Shown in pieces: positions 16,925 through 24,955 of a stretch of DNA of 64,000 bases. Both the position numbers and the translations under genes were made by a program. Origin of the DNA: Aquimonas sp964586455 (GTDB taxonomy: Bacteria; Pseudomonadota; Gammaproteobacteria; Xanthomonadales; Xanthomonadaceae); NCBI GenBank assembly GCA_964586455.1, contig CAZPHV010000009.1:41020-105019 (forward strand). Direction: 5' to 3'. How positions within the stretch are numbered: position 1 is the stretch's first letter; every line of letters starts with the position of its first letter. Under the pieces are notes generated by a model that saw only the letters and a program-made list of their open reading frames with translations, had not been told where the DNA came from and did no database searches.

Positions 16925-18356
16925 GGCACTGGCAGCGCTGGTGTTTGTGCCCCTGCTGGCCGCGCTGGCGGCTGCGGTGCTGCCCGCGCAAATCGGCCGG
17001 GCGCTCGCGATCGGCAGCGCGCTGGCCTCGCCTTTGGCGCTGTGGATACTGACCGTCGAATTGCGCGCTGTTGGCACCTTCGAACTGCTGTTGGCCGGCC
17101 TGCCGGTGCCGTTGGGCATCCGCTTGCAGGTGGACGGCGCCACCTTGCTGATGCTGTGGCTGGTTGCGGCGGTGATGCTGGCGACCACGCTGCACGCCGC
17201 CGCGAGTATCGGCGCGGCACGCAGCGCACGGCACTTCTGGCCGAGCTGGCTGGTGTTGTCGACCGGGCTGCACGCGCTGTTGCTGTCGGCTGATCTGTTC
17301 AACCTGTACGTCGGGCTGGAACTGGTCACCCTGGCGGCGGTCGCCCTGGTCGCGTTCGACGGCAGCACCGGTGCCTTGCGGGCGGCCCTGCGTTACCTGC
17401 TGCTGGCGATGCTGGCCTCGCTTGCCTACCTGCTCGGCACAGCCCTGGTCTTCTCGACCACCGGCACGCTGGACCTGCAGCAGGCGATCGAACGTGCTGG
17501 TGGCGCGTTGCCATCAACCGCATTCGCACTCATCTGCGTCGGCCTGCTGTTGAAGTCGGCGATTTTCCCGCTGCACGGCTGGCTGCCCAAGGCGCACTCG
17601 AGCGCACCCGGGCCGGTCAGCGCGGTGCTTTCAGCCCTGGTCGTCAAGGTGTCGCTGTTCCTGCTGTACCGGCTGTGGTTCGGCGGCACGGTACCGCCCC
17701 TGGCCGCCGGGACGGCGCTGGCCGTGCTCGGAGGCTGCGCCGTGCTGTACGGCTCACTGCTGGCGTTTCGGCAGCAGCGGCTCAAGCGTCTGGTGGCATA
17801 TTCGACGGTGGCCCAACTGGGTTACCTGATGCTGCTGTTCGGCCTGCCGACAGCCGTCGCCTGGCAAGCCTCACTGTTTCAGATGCTCAGCCACGGCCTG
17901 GCCAAGGCCGGCATGTTCCTGGCTGCGGCCAATCTGCTGACCCGCTTCGGCAGCGACCGCATCGACGGGCTGGCCAGCGCGGATGTCCGCGCCCCGCTCA
18001 GCGTGTTCGCGTTTGGCCTCGCCGCGGTCAGCCTGATGGGCCTGCCGCCGAGCGGCGGCTTCCTGGCCAAGTGGCTGCTGTTGTCGGCCGCCTGGGAACA
18101 GGGCGCCTGGTGGATGATCGTGGTGATCGCGCTGGGCAGCCTGCTGGCTGCGGCCTACCTGTTCCGCGCGTTGGCGGCGATGCTGAGCCGCAGCGGGGCC
18201 GCTTCTTCGGAAGACGGCGGCCACGCACCGGGGTTAACGGCAGAACTCGCCGCACTCGCGCTCGCCGCGGCCGCGATCGTGCTGGGCTTCGTATCGGCGC
18301 CGCTGTTGGAGCTGATGTCGGTACCCGTCGCGCTGTCGACCGGAGCACAACCGTGA
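16893..18356 (+). CDS. mrpD: NuoL/M/N-family antiporter subunit 1 (MrpD-like)
   Basis: A 487-residue protein with about 13-14 helices. It keeps the residues of a proton-translocating antiporter subunit: the TM5 glutamate E143 in LYVGLELVTLAAV, the TM7 lysine K221 in LLLKSAIFPLHGWLPKAH, and the TM8 lysine K252 in ALVVKVSLFLLYR. An alternative ATG at 16908 would reduce the overlap with mrpC from 32 to 17 bp. It is the first of three consecutive large antiporter-like subunits and the closest by eye to MrpD. The stop codon overlaps the GTG start of the next gene. Confidence 0.9.
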   Translation: MTRTPMPGATEALAALVFVPLLAALAAAVLPAQIGRALAIGSALASPLALWILTVELRAVGTFELLLAGLPVPLGIRLQVDGATLLMLWLVAAVMLATTLHAAASIGAARSARHFWPSWLVLSTGLHALLLSADLFNLYVGLELVTLAAVALVAFDGSTGALRAALRYLLLAMLASLAYLLGTALVFSTTGTLDLQQAIERAGGALPSTAFALICVGLLLKSAIFPLHGWLPKAHSSAPGPVSAVLSALVVKVSLFLLYRLWFGGTVPPLAAGTALAVLGGCAVLYGSLLAFRQQRLKRLVAYSTVAQLGYLMLLFGLPTAVAWQASLFQMLSHGLAKAGMFLAAANLLTRFGSDRIDGLASADVRAPLSVFAFGLAAVSLMGLPPSGGFLAKWLLLSAAWEQGAWWMIVVIALGSLLAAAYLFRALAAMLSRSGAASSEDGGHAPGLTAELAALALAAAAIVLGFVSAPLLELMSVPVALSTGAQP

Positions 18357-19843
18357 ACAGCCTGCCGGACGCCCTGCCGCTGTACGTGATTCTCAGCTCG
18401 CTGCTCGCGTCGGTGCTGATTTTCTTTATTGGCGAGGCGCGCCAGCGGCTGCGCGTTGCGGTGAATCTGAGCGCGGCGGTGGTGAAGCTCGGGCTGATCC
18501 TGCTGCTGTTGCTGGCCGTCGCTGCCGGACAGGTCTTCGTGTTCCGGCTGCCGCTGCTGCCGGGGCTTGATCTGGTGCTGCACGCCGATCCGCTGACCCT
18601 TCTGTTCTCGACCCTGTCGGCCGTGCTGTGGCTGCTGACTACCATCTATGCGATCGGCTACCTTGAACGCAGCCCGCACCGCGCGCGCTTCTTCGGCTTC
18701 TTCAGCCTGTGCGTGGCAGCGACGATGGGTATTGCCACGGCCGGCAACCTGTTCACCTTCTTCGTGTTCTACGAACTGCTGACGCTGGCGACCTGGCCGC
18801 TGATCGTGCATCGCGGCACGCCGGAATCGTTTGCCGGCGGCCGCAGCTACCTCCGCCACACCTTGTTCGGCAGCACCCTGTTCCTGATCGGGCTGGTCTG
18901 GCTGCATGCGCTGAGCGGACCGCAGGATTTCCTGGCCCGCGGCATTCCGGTCGACGACCTGCAGGGCGAGCCCTGGGCGTTGAGCGCCATCTTCGTGCTG
19001 ATGGTGGCCGGGCTGGGCGTAAAGGCGGCTTTGGTGCCACTGCACGGCTGGCTGCCGAAAGCCATGGTCGCCCCGGCGCCGGTCAGCGCCTTGCTCCACG
19101 CGGTCGCGGTGGTCAAGGCCGGCGCCTTCGGCATTGTGCGACTGATCTACGACGTGTTCGGCACCGAGCGCGTGGCCGAACTCGGGCTGGCCGAACCGCT
19201 GGTCGTGTCGGCCTGCGTGACCATCCTGTACGGCTCGGTGATGGCGCTGACCCAGACCGACCTGAAGAAACGGCTGGCGTTCTCCACCGTCAGCCAGGTG
19301 TCGTACATCACGCTCGGTGCGGCGCTGGCCGGGCCGATTGCGACGATTGGCGGCGTGGTACATCTGGTTCATCAGGGCCTGATGAAGATCACCCTGTTCT
19401 TCGCGGCGGGCGTCTATGCGGAGATCCTCGGCGTCAAGCGTGTCGACCAGCTCGACGGCATCGGCCGCCGGCTGCCCTGGACCAGCGCGGCGTTTTCGCT
19501 GGCCGCGCTCGGCATGATCGGCCTACCGCCGATGGCGGGCTTCGTCAGCAAGTGGTACCTCGGTGCCGGTGCCATGGCTGCCGGCTACACCTGGGTACTC
19601 GGCGTACTGGTCGCGAGCAGCCTGTTGAACGCCGCCTACTTCGTGCCGGTGCTTCGACGCATGTGGTTCGCCGAACCACCGGCAAGCTGGCCGGAGCCAC
19701 AGAAGCTCAGCCGCGCGGCGCAGCTTGCGCTGATTGTTCCGACCGTGATCACCGCGCTGATGGCGCTGCTGGTCGGGCTGCTGGCCGGCTTCGAGTGGAG
19801 CCCGCTCGGCTGGGTGCAGCTGCTGGTGGCGGAGTACGACTGA
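18353..19843 (+). CDS. NuoL/M/N-family antiporter subunit 2
   Basis: A 496-residue membrane protein from a GTG start (GTGA overlap). Conserved charges are present: E141 in FFVFYELLTLATWPL, K224 in GLGVKAALVPLHGWLPKAM, and K255 in AVAVVKAGAFGIVR. HAVAVVKAGAF and the histidine-containing segment VHLVHQGLMKITLFF are typical of NuoL/MrpA-N and MbhH-like proteins, so this subunit may stand in for the missing MrpA N-terminal half. Its stop overlaps the next ATG (TGATG). It is predicted to be a full proton-pumping or cation-exchanging subunit. Confidence 0.9.
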   Translation: MNSLPDALPLYVILSSLLASVLIFFIGEARQRLRVAVNLSAAVVKLGLILLLLLAVAAGQVFVFRLPLLPGLDLVLHADPLTLLFSTLSAVLWLLTTIYAIGYLERSPHRARFFGFFSLCVAATMGIATAGNLFTFFVFYELLTLATWPLIVHRGTPESFAGGRSYLRHTLFGSTLFLIGLVWLHALSGPQDFLARGIPVDDLQGEPWALSAIFVLMVAGLGVKAALVPLHGWLPKAMVAPAPVSALLHAVAVVKAGAFGIVRLIYDVFGTERVAELGLAEPLVVSACVTILYGSVMALTQTDLKKRLAFSTVSQVSYITLGAALAGPIATIGGVVHLVHQGLMKITLFFAAGVYAEILGVKRVDQLDGIGRRLPWTSAAFSLAALGMIGLPPMAGFVSKWYLGAGAMAAGYTWVLGVLVASSLLNAAYFVPVLRRMWFAEPPASWPEPQKLSRAAQLALIVPTVITALMALLVGLLAGFEWSPLGWVQLLVAEYD

Positions 19844-21432
19844 TGGCCATGCTCGTCGCGCTCGCCCTGATCGCCCCGTGGCTGGCCCTGCCGATGCTGT
19901 CGCGGCCGCGGCTGCGCGCGCTGGCGTGGGTCGTGGCACCGCTGCCGCTGTTGATGCTCGGCGTGCTCGGCGAAGGCGAGTTGCACCTGCCCAGAATTCT
20001 GCTCGGCAGCGCGTTCGCGGTCGACCCGGTGAACCATCCCCTGCTGCTGCTCGCCGGTATCGGCTGGGCCTTGGGTGGATGGTTCGCAAGCGCCACGATC
20101 GAGGACAGCACACGGCGCTTCGCGGTGTGCTGGATGCTCACGCTGGCCGGCCAGGCGCTGGCCCTGCTGGCCGCCGATATCGCGAGCTTCTATGCCGGCT
20201 ACGTACTGATGACCTTCGCCGCCTACGGCCTGGTGGTGCACTACCGCAGCGATGAAGCCTGGCGCGCGGGGCGCATTTACCTGGTGCTGGCGCTCGCCGG
20301 CGAGATGGCGATTCTGGTCGGCCTTCTGATGATCGGTGCCGCGGTGGGAAATGTTCGCTTTGATGGGCTCGACGCCGAACTGATGCACGGTCTCGGTGCA
20401 GCTCCCTGGCTGCTGCTTGCCGGCTTTGCGGTCAAGCTCGGCATCGTGCCGCTGCACGTCTGGTTGCCGCTGGCGCATCCGGTTGCACCGGTGCCGGCCA
20501 GCGCGGTGCTGTCCGGTCTGCTGGTGAAGGCCGGGCTGCTCGGGATGCTGCGCCTGCTTCCCGCGGGCAGCATTGCGATGGTCGAGGCACTGGTGGCAGT
20601 GGGACTGCTCACGGCGACCTGGGGCGCCTTGGTCGGCATGACCCAGCGACGGCTGAAATCGGTCTTGGCGTACTCGACGATCAGCCAGATGGGGCTGGTG
20701 CTGGTCGGCGTGGCGGCCGTGCAGGCCGGCTTCGGCGTCGCCGCGGCGAGCGCTGCCCTGGGGCTGTTCGCTTTGCATCACGGGCTGAACAAAATCGCCC
20801 TGTTTCTTGCCGCCGGACATCGATTGCAAGGACGCTTGGCCCACACATTGTTCCTGCTGCCGGCGCTGGCGCTGGCCGGTGTGCCGCTGAGCTCGGGTGC
20901 GCTGGCCAAGGACGCGCTGAAGCACAGCCTGGGCGAAGCGCAACTGGGCCCCTGGCTGATCGCGCTGAGCCTGTCGTCCGCATTGACCACCACCCTGCTG
21001 CTGCACGCCTGGCGTCTGGCGCGCGAGAACCGGCAAGGTCGTGAACGCGTACATCCGGCCTGGGCGCTCGCCGTCCTCGCAGGGCTTCTGTTGCCCTGGT
21101 TCTGGGCGCCCGCGGTGCCATCCATACCGTCGCTGTGGAATGGGTTGTGGCCGGTGCTACTGGGAATCGGCGGCTACCTGCTTGCCCGCCGTCTGCCATC
21201 GGTCGACGTTCCCGAAGGCGACCTGCTGGTTCCGTTTGAACGCGTTGCCGCCACCATGCTGCGACCCCTGCAGCAACTCGGAGAGCGCTGGCGCAGTTGG
21301 CAGCCTGCGCCCCCTGACCTCCTGCCGGGAGCCGAACGTCTCGCCCGCATCGAAAGCCGGTTGATGCAGTTCCCGGTGGTCGGCATTGCGCTGCTGGGGC
21401 TGCTGCTTGGGGTTTGGGTGTTCTTGCGATAG
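19843..21432 (+). CDS. NuoL/M/N-family antiporter subunit 3 lacking the TM5 glutamate
   Basis: A 529-residue membrane protein, last gene of the operon. It is recognisable as an antiporter-like subunit by LLAGFAVKLGIVPLHVWLPLAHPVAPVPASAV (K198) and SGLLVKAGLLGMLR (K229), and by LKSVLAYSTISQMGLVLVGV. At the position of the conserved TM5 glutamate it reads FYAGYVLMTF (V121), so the usual Glu-Lys pair is broken. The last ~130 residues hold an amphipathic linker (DLLVPFERVAATMLRPLQQ) and a terminal helix (VVGIALLGLLLGVWVFL), as in subunits with a C-terminal extension. It may have a structural or altered coupling role. It is translationally coupled to subunit 2. Confidence 0.87.
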   Translation: MAMLVALALIAPWLALPMLSRPRLRALAWVVAPLPLLMLGVLGEGELHLPRILLGSAFAVDPVNHPLLLLAGIGWALGGWFASATIEDSTRRFAVCWMLTLAGQALALLAADIASFYAGYVLMTFAAYGLVVHYRSDEAWRAGRIYLVLALAGEMAILVGLLMIGAAVGNVRFDGLDAELMHGLGAAPWLLLAGFAVKLGIVPLHVWLPLAHPVAPVPASAVLSGLLVKAGLLGMLRLLPAGSIAMVEALVAVGLLTATWGALVGMTQRRLKSVLAYSTISQMGLVLVGVAAVQAGFGVAAASAALGLFALHHGLNKIALFLAAGHRLQGRLAHTLFLLPALALAGVPLSSGALAKDALKHSLGEAQLGPWLIALSLSSALTTTLLLHAWRLARENRQGRERVHPAWALAVLAGLLLPWFWAPAVPSIPSLWNGLWPVLLGIGGYLLARRLPSVDVPEGDLLVPFERVAATMLRPLQQLGERWRSWQPAPPDLLPGAERLARIESRLMQFPVVGIALLGLLLGVWVFLR

Positions 21433-21640
21433 TCCCGGACGCTTCGGCGAGGAGCTGCGGACCCTGTGCAGGGTCGCCGCCCACAGCGCTGCTCGTCGCA
21501 GCAGTGCAGGAACAACAACCCAACGCAGCTTGCGCTGCGAGCTGCGAGCTGCGCTTGCCAGTATGGAGTTTGATGGGTGCCGCGGCTCGGCAAAGTAGCT
21601 CGGCTAAGATGCCGCGCCTGAACTAGCAGAGAAGAACGCG

Positions 21641-22594
21641 ATGACCCAGCCTGCAGGTGTGCTGCCGCTGCTACGCCTGCAGCAGGTGAGCAAATGCTAT
21701 CGCCGCAACGCCGAAACGATACCTGCGCTGCAGAACTTCGACCTGAGCGTGGCGCCTGGCGAGATTGTCGGTCTGCTGGGCCCCAACGGATCAGGCAAGA
21801 CGACCCTCATCAAGGTGATCACCGGCCTTTGCGGTGCGGATCAGGGCAGCCTGCAATGGCGCGGCCAGACCGCGCAGCGCGCCGGACAGCCCGGCCCGCA
21901 CCTGCGCGAAATGGGCGTGCTGCTGGAGGGTAAAGGTGCAGTCTATGAACGACTCAGCACCTGGGAAAATGCCCGCTACTACTGCGCCCTGCGCGAGGCA
22001 CGTTTCGACGCCGAGGAGTTTGAGCGACTGGCGACGTTGCTGGCTGTTGCAGATGTTCGTGCGCCGGTGCGTCAACTGTCCACCGGCAACAAGCTCCGCG
22101 CTGCGCTGCTGGGGGCCTTGATTCACCGGCCCGCGCTGGTGCTGCTGGACGAACCGACCCTGGGCCTGGATCTGGAAGGCGTGGAGCGTCTGCAGTCCGT
22201 GCTGAGGCAGGGTGCGGCAATGGGCCAGGCCTTTCTTCTCAGCTCGCACGACCTGCATTTCATCGAGCGTCTGTGTCCGCGCATCGTCTGCATTCGTGCG
22301 GGGACCAAGCGCTTTGACGGTCTGCGCAGCGATTTCGTTCGGCAGAAGCATCTCTATCGCCTGATCGTGCAGCCGGGTTCGATTGATTTGCCCTTGGTGC
22401 CTCGCTGGCTGCTCGATCGGCAGTGGGTAGCGCAGGGAGACCAGCACGCGCTCGCCTTGACCGATCACGCCGAGGCCTGCCGACTGCTGGCCGAGTGGCA
22501 GTCGCTGCTGCCTCATTTCAGCAGCCTGGAGCTGCGGCGCATTGATCTGCGCGATCACTACTTGCAGATGCTCGAAAGCGGAGATGTCGCATGA
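21641..22594 (+). CDS. ABC transporter ATP-binding protein
   Basis: A 317-residue ATPase of the CcmA/NatA type. Walker A is GLLGPNGSGKTTLIK, Walker B is ALVLLDEPTLGLD, and the H-loop is LLSSHDLHFIERLC. The signature motif is LSTGNKLRAAL, so the second glycine and the glutamine of the LSGGQ consensus are replaced. The last ~90 residues after the H-loop are a C-terminal extension without a clear family. It overlaps the permease gene by four bases (ATGA), so the two form a two-gene exporter or ABC-2 transporter. The substrate is unknown. The 208 bp upstream hold no gene. Confidence 0.9.
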   Translation: MTQPAGVLPLLRLQQVSKCYRRNAETIPALQNFDLSVAPGEIVGLLGPNGSGKTTLIKVITGLCGADQGSLQWRGQTAQRAGQPGPHLREMGVLLEGKGAVYERLSTWENARYYCALREARFDAEEFERLATLLAVADVRAPVRQLSTGNKLRAALLGALIHRPALVLLDEPTLGLDLEGVERLQSVLRQGAAMGQAFLLSSHDLHFIERLCPRIVCIRAGTKRFDGLRSDFVRQKHLYRLIVQPGSIDLPLVPRWLLDRQWVAQGDQHALALTDHAEACRLLAEWQSLLPHFSSLELRRIDLRDHYLQMLESGDVA

Positions 22595-23370
22595 GAACGA
22601 CGAGCGGCCCGGCACGGTTGGTCCATCATCTTCTGAACGAGGCAAGGCGCGCCGTGTGTCTCGCCAGACGCTACTGGGTCGAAAGCCTGCTTGGCTTCGG
22701 CCTGGTCGCAAGCCTGTTCGGTGGGCTGCTGTTCGCCGTGCTGCAAGCCAGCAACAGCAGCCTTGCAGCCGGCGGTGCAGACGGCCTGATCGCGGGGTTT
22801 GCTGTCTGGGTGTTCGCCAGCGCTGCCGCCCAGGGCTCCAGCTCAGAAATCATGCAGGAAACCGAGCAGCGATCCCTGGAGCAACTCAGCCTCGCACCGA
22901 TCCGCCTGGAGACGCTGTTGGCCCTTCGGCTGCTGCTGGATCTGCTGATGGCGCTGGCGCTACTGATGCTGACGCTGGGCCTAGCCCAGCTGCTCACCGG
23001 CGGCCGCGTCACGCTGAACGCGGCGGTGCTGGGACTCGCCATTCTCGGTGTCCCCGCGCTTGTCGGGATCGGCTACGCACTGGCCGGGGTGATGCTGCTG
23101 GTCAAGCGCGGAGAGGTGGTGGTGATGGCCGCGTTTCCTCTGCTGATTGGCTTGATCGCCCTGCCAGCCTATCCGCTCAATGCGCTCGCCTGGCTTCCCT
23201 ATGCGCTGTGCGCCGCTGCCGCCCGTGCCGCCGCAGGGGGTGTGCACGTTCCTTCTGAGGTGTGGGGCTGGATCGCGCTGAACGGCCTGATCTACTTGAT
23301 TGCAGGCCGCTATGTGTTCACCCGGCTTCTGCGACGTGCCCGCGAACTGGGTGTGTTGGGGCATTTCTGA
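22591..23370 (+). CDS. ABC-2-type transporter permease
   Basis: A 259-residue protein with about six hydrophobic segments (for example SLLGFGLVASLFGGLLFAVL, ALLMLTLGLAQLL, VVVMAAFPLLIGLIALPAY and LIYLIAGRYVF). The stretch SSSEIMQETEQRSLEQLSLAPIRLETLLALRL matches the cytoplasmic coupling region of ABC-2 permeases such as those next to CcmA-like ATPases. It is translationally coupled to the ATPase. With no substrate-binding gene nearby, export (lipid, peptide or drug) is more likely than import, but this is inference. Confidence 0.83.
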   Translation: MRTTSGPARLVHHLLNEARRAVCLARRYWVESLLGFGLVASLFGGLLFAVLQASNSSLAAGGADGLIAGFAVWVFASAAAQGSSSEIMQETEQRSLEQLSLAPIRLETLLALRLLLDLLMALALLMLTLGLAQLLTGGRVTLNAAVLGLAILGVPALVGIGYALAGVMLLVKRGEVVVMAAFPLLIGLIALPAYPLNALAWLPYALCAAAARAAAGGVHVPSEVWGWIALNGLIYLIAGRYVFTRLLRRARELGVLGHF

Positions 23371-23449
23371 GTTGAAGCGTCGAGCAAACGCGGCGCGGCC
23401 AGCGCGGCCCGCTGCGCTTTGCTAAGGTCCGCGACCCTGACGTCCACGG

Positions 23450-24319
23450 GTGTTGCCCGACTTGAATCGCTACACCGGCCCCCTGCTGACCCGCCCGCTT
23501 GCCGAAGCACTGCTTGGCGCTCGCGCCGCCGGCCACGCTTCGCTGCACGCCAGCTTTGACCTCGGCCGCAGCGAAAGCGAAGCCTCGATCGCCGGGGATG
23601 CCTGGTTCCTGCACGGACAGAGCTACCCCTGGCCCGATGCGCTCAAGGAACGCACGCTCTATTGGTTCGACGGCGACGAGTTCAGCGCGGTCGCCTGCTT
23701 CGAAGGCTCCCTGATCAAGCTGGTGCCGACCGACTGGGGTGCGCCGACCTTCGAGATCGACGGCATCAAGATGTTGCCGACCGCACAGATCTCGCCCTTT
23801 GAAGACGCCCGCCGCAAGGTCGAGCTGGTGCAGCCACGCGGCAAGCGCCTGCTCGACACCTGCGGGGGTCTGGGCTATTTCGCGGCCTGCGCGCTGGCAC
23901 AGGGCGCGGCACAGGTGCTGAGCTTCGAGAAGAACCCCTCGGTGCACTGGCTACGCGAGATCAACCCGTGGTCGCCGGACCCTGCGGCAGCGGAATGCGC
24001 GGGCCGGCTAGAGCTTCGCCAGGGCGATGTGTCGATGGAAATCGCCGAGTTGCCCGACGCCAGTTTCGACGCCGCCCTGCACGACCCGCCGCGCTTCGGC
24101 ATCGCCGGCGAGCTGTACTCGCAGGCCTTCTACGACCAGCTGTCGCGCGTGCTGAAGCCGGGCGGACGCCTGTTCCACTACACCGGTGCCCCGAACCGCC
24201 TGACCAGCGGGCGGGATGTGCCGCGCGAGGTCGCGCGTCGGTTGGAGAAGGCGGGCTTTCGCGCCGAACTGGCCCTGGATGGGGTGTTCGCGGTCAAAGG
24301 CTCAAGCGCTCGCCGCTGA
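23450..24319 (+). CDS. Class I SAM-dependent methyltransferase (COG2521-like)
   Basis: A 289-residue protein starting at GTG (23450); a TTG at 23453 is an alternative. The N-terminal ~120 residues form a beta-rich domain, followed by motif I RLLDTCGGLGYFAACAL, motif II QVLSFEKNPSVHWLREINPW, and the catalytic-like strand FDAALHDPPRFGIAGELYS. The DPPRF motif resembles the [DN]-P-P-[YF] of enzymes that methylate exocyclic amines, but the overall pattern looks like the small predicted-methyltransferase group COG2521. The substrate is unknown. It is monocistronic by spacing (79 bp after the permease gene). Confidence 0.8.
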   Translation: MLPDLNRYTGPLLTRPLAEALLGARAAGHASLHASFDLGRSESEASIAGDAWFLHGQSYPWPDALKERTLYWFDGDEFSAVACFEGSLIKLVPTDWGAPTFEIDGIKMLPTAQISPFEDARRKVELVQPRGKRLLDTCGGLGYFAACALAQGAAQVLSFEKNPSVHWLREINPWSPDPAAAECAGRLELRQGDVSMEIAELPDASFDAALHDPPRFGIAGELYSQAFYDQLSRVLKPGGRLFHYTGAPNRLTSGRDVPREVARRLEKAGFRAELALDGVFAVKGSSARR

Positions 24320-24331
24320 ATGCGTGCGACC

Positions 24332-24493
24332 TCAGGGCGCGAAGATCCAGATCAGCCCGCCGCCGATCAGGCCCACGCAGACCAGACCGAGGGCGAGGGC
24401 CCATAGCCGCTTGGGCTCGGTGCGCGTCAGCGCGGCCACCGCGGCGCTGACCAGCAGCAGCACCAGCATCAGAGCGATCCACAGTCGCAGCAT
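24332..24493 (-). CDS. Small two-helix membrane protein
   Basis: A 53-residue protein, almost entirely two hydrophobic helices (LWIALMLVLLLVSAAVAAL and LWALALGLVCVGLIGGGLIWIF) joined by TRTEPKRLW. A GGGAG ribosome-binding site lies just upstream of the ATG at 24493. A longer version of the frame runs upstream but has no membrane or domain logic. The function is unknown; it resembles small stress or complex-assembly membrane proteins only in general shape. It is convergent with the methyltransferase gene. Confidence 0.6.
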   Translation of the reverse strand: MLRLWIALMLVLLLVSAAVAALTRTEPKRLWALALGLVCVGLIGGGLIWIFAP

Positions 24494-24955
24494 GTTCGAC
24501 TCCCTCGGGTAGGTCTGCACAACTCCATCCGCGAGCTGCTCAGAGATCGAGAGTCCGGCACAGGTCCAGACTCTCTTGCGTCGGATCGGGTGTTCACATG
24601 CGTTCCACGGCCCCCCAGTCGCGCCGGAAACGACTGCACGGAACCACGCCAAGGGCCAGCCTGCGAGCCCAGCGCTGCACCCGCATTGAACGGGGCGTGG
24701 ACGGGCAGACGAAATGCACGTGACCTCTCCCATGACTTCCGGCACTGCGTGGTGTTGTAGTTATCTACAACACTAGCTACACCTGCTGACCCCGCCGCCA
24801 CTGTGCGAACGTCGGCCAACAGGCCCGGCACCGGCAGATCGCGAGGCTGGCACCGGAGGCCACGTCCGCACCGCCAAGTGGTTGGTACGGAACCCGTTTG
24901 GGACAACCGGCGTCGCACGGCCACATGGCCGAGACGCCGCACAAGGAGGACGCCC
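24494..24955. other. 462-bp intergenic region with a strong palindrome
   Basis: This stretch lies between the leftward small membrane protein and the rightward exported protein. It contains the 22-bp palindrome at 24752-24773 and a strong ribosome-binding site (AAGGAGGA, 24943-24950) for the downstream gene. No other feature was seen. Confidence 0.55.
24752..24773. promoter_or_regulatory. Perfect 9-bp inverted repeat, operator-like
   Basis: Arms GTGTTGTAG (24752-24760) and CTACAACAC (24765-24773) are exact reverse complements around TTAT. It is AT-richer than its surroundings and lies in a divergent promoter region, about 180 bp before the exported-protein gene and about 260 bp before the small membrane protein gene. 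The shape suits a dimeric repressor site. The regulator is not identifiable and no regulator gene is adjacent. Confidence 0.6.

Noticed and set aside
15435..17273. A 612-codon minus-strand frame opposite the Mrp-like genes
   Set aside because: Its translation is Gln/Arg/His-rich with no domain, while the plus strand carries eight overlapping membrane-protein genes with clear family motifs.
14577..21432. Inorganic-carbon (DAB/Dab-type) transporter operon
   Set aside because: DabB-type NuoL-like proteins need a DUF2309 (DabA) partner, which is absent. The mrpE, F, G and C homologues point instead to a cation antiporter.
14577..21432. Energy-converting hydrogenase or formate-hydrogenlyase operon
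   Set aside because: MbhD/E-like parts suggested it, but no [NiFe]-hydrogenase or formate dehydrogenase subunit is present.
24332..24745. A 137-residue version of the small minus-strand membrane protein
   Set aside because: The extra 84 residues are low-complexity and precede a GGGAG site that directly serves the ATG at 24493.
24752..24773. BlaI/MecI-type operator
   Set aside because: The half-sites read TGTA...TACA from outside to inside, the opposite order to the TACA...TGTA core of BlaI/MecI operators, and no BlaI-like gene is nearby.
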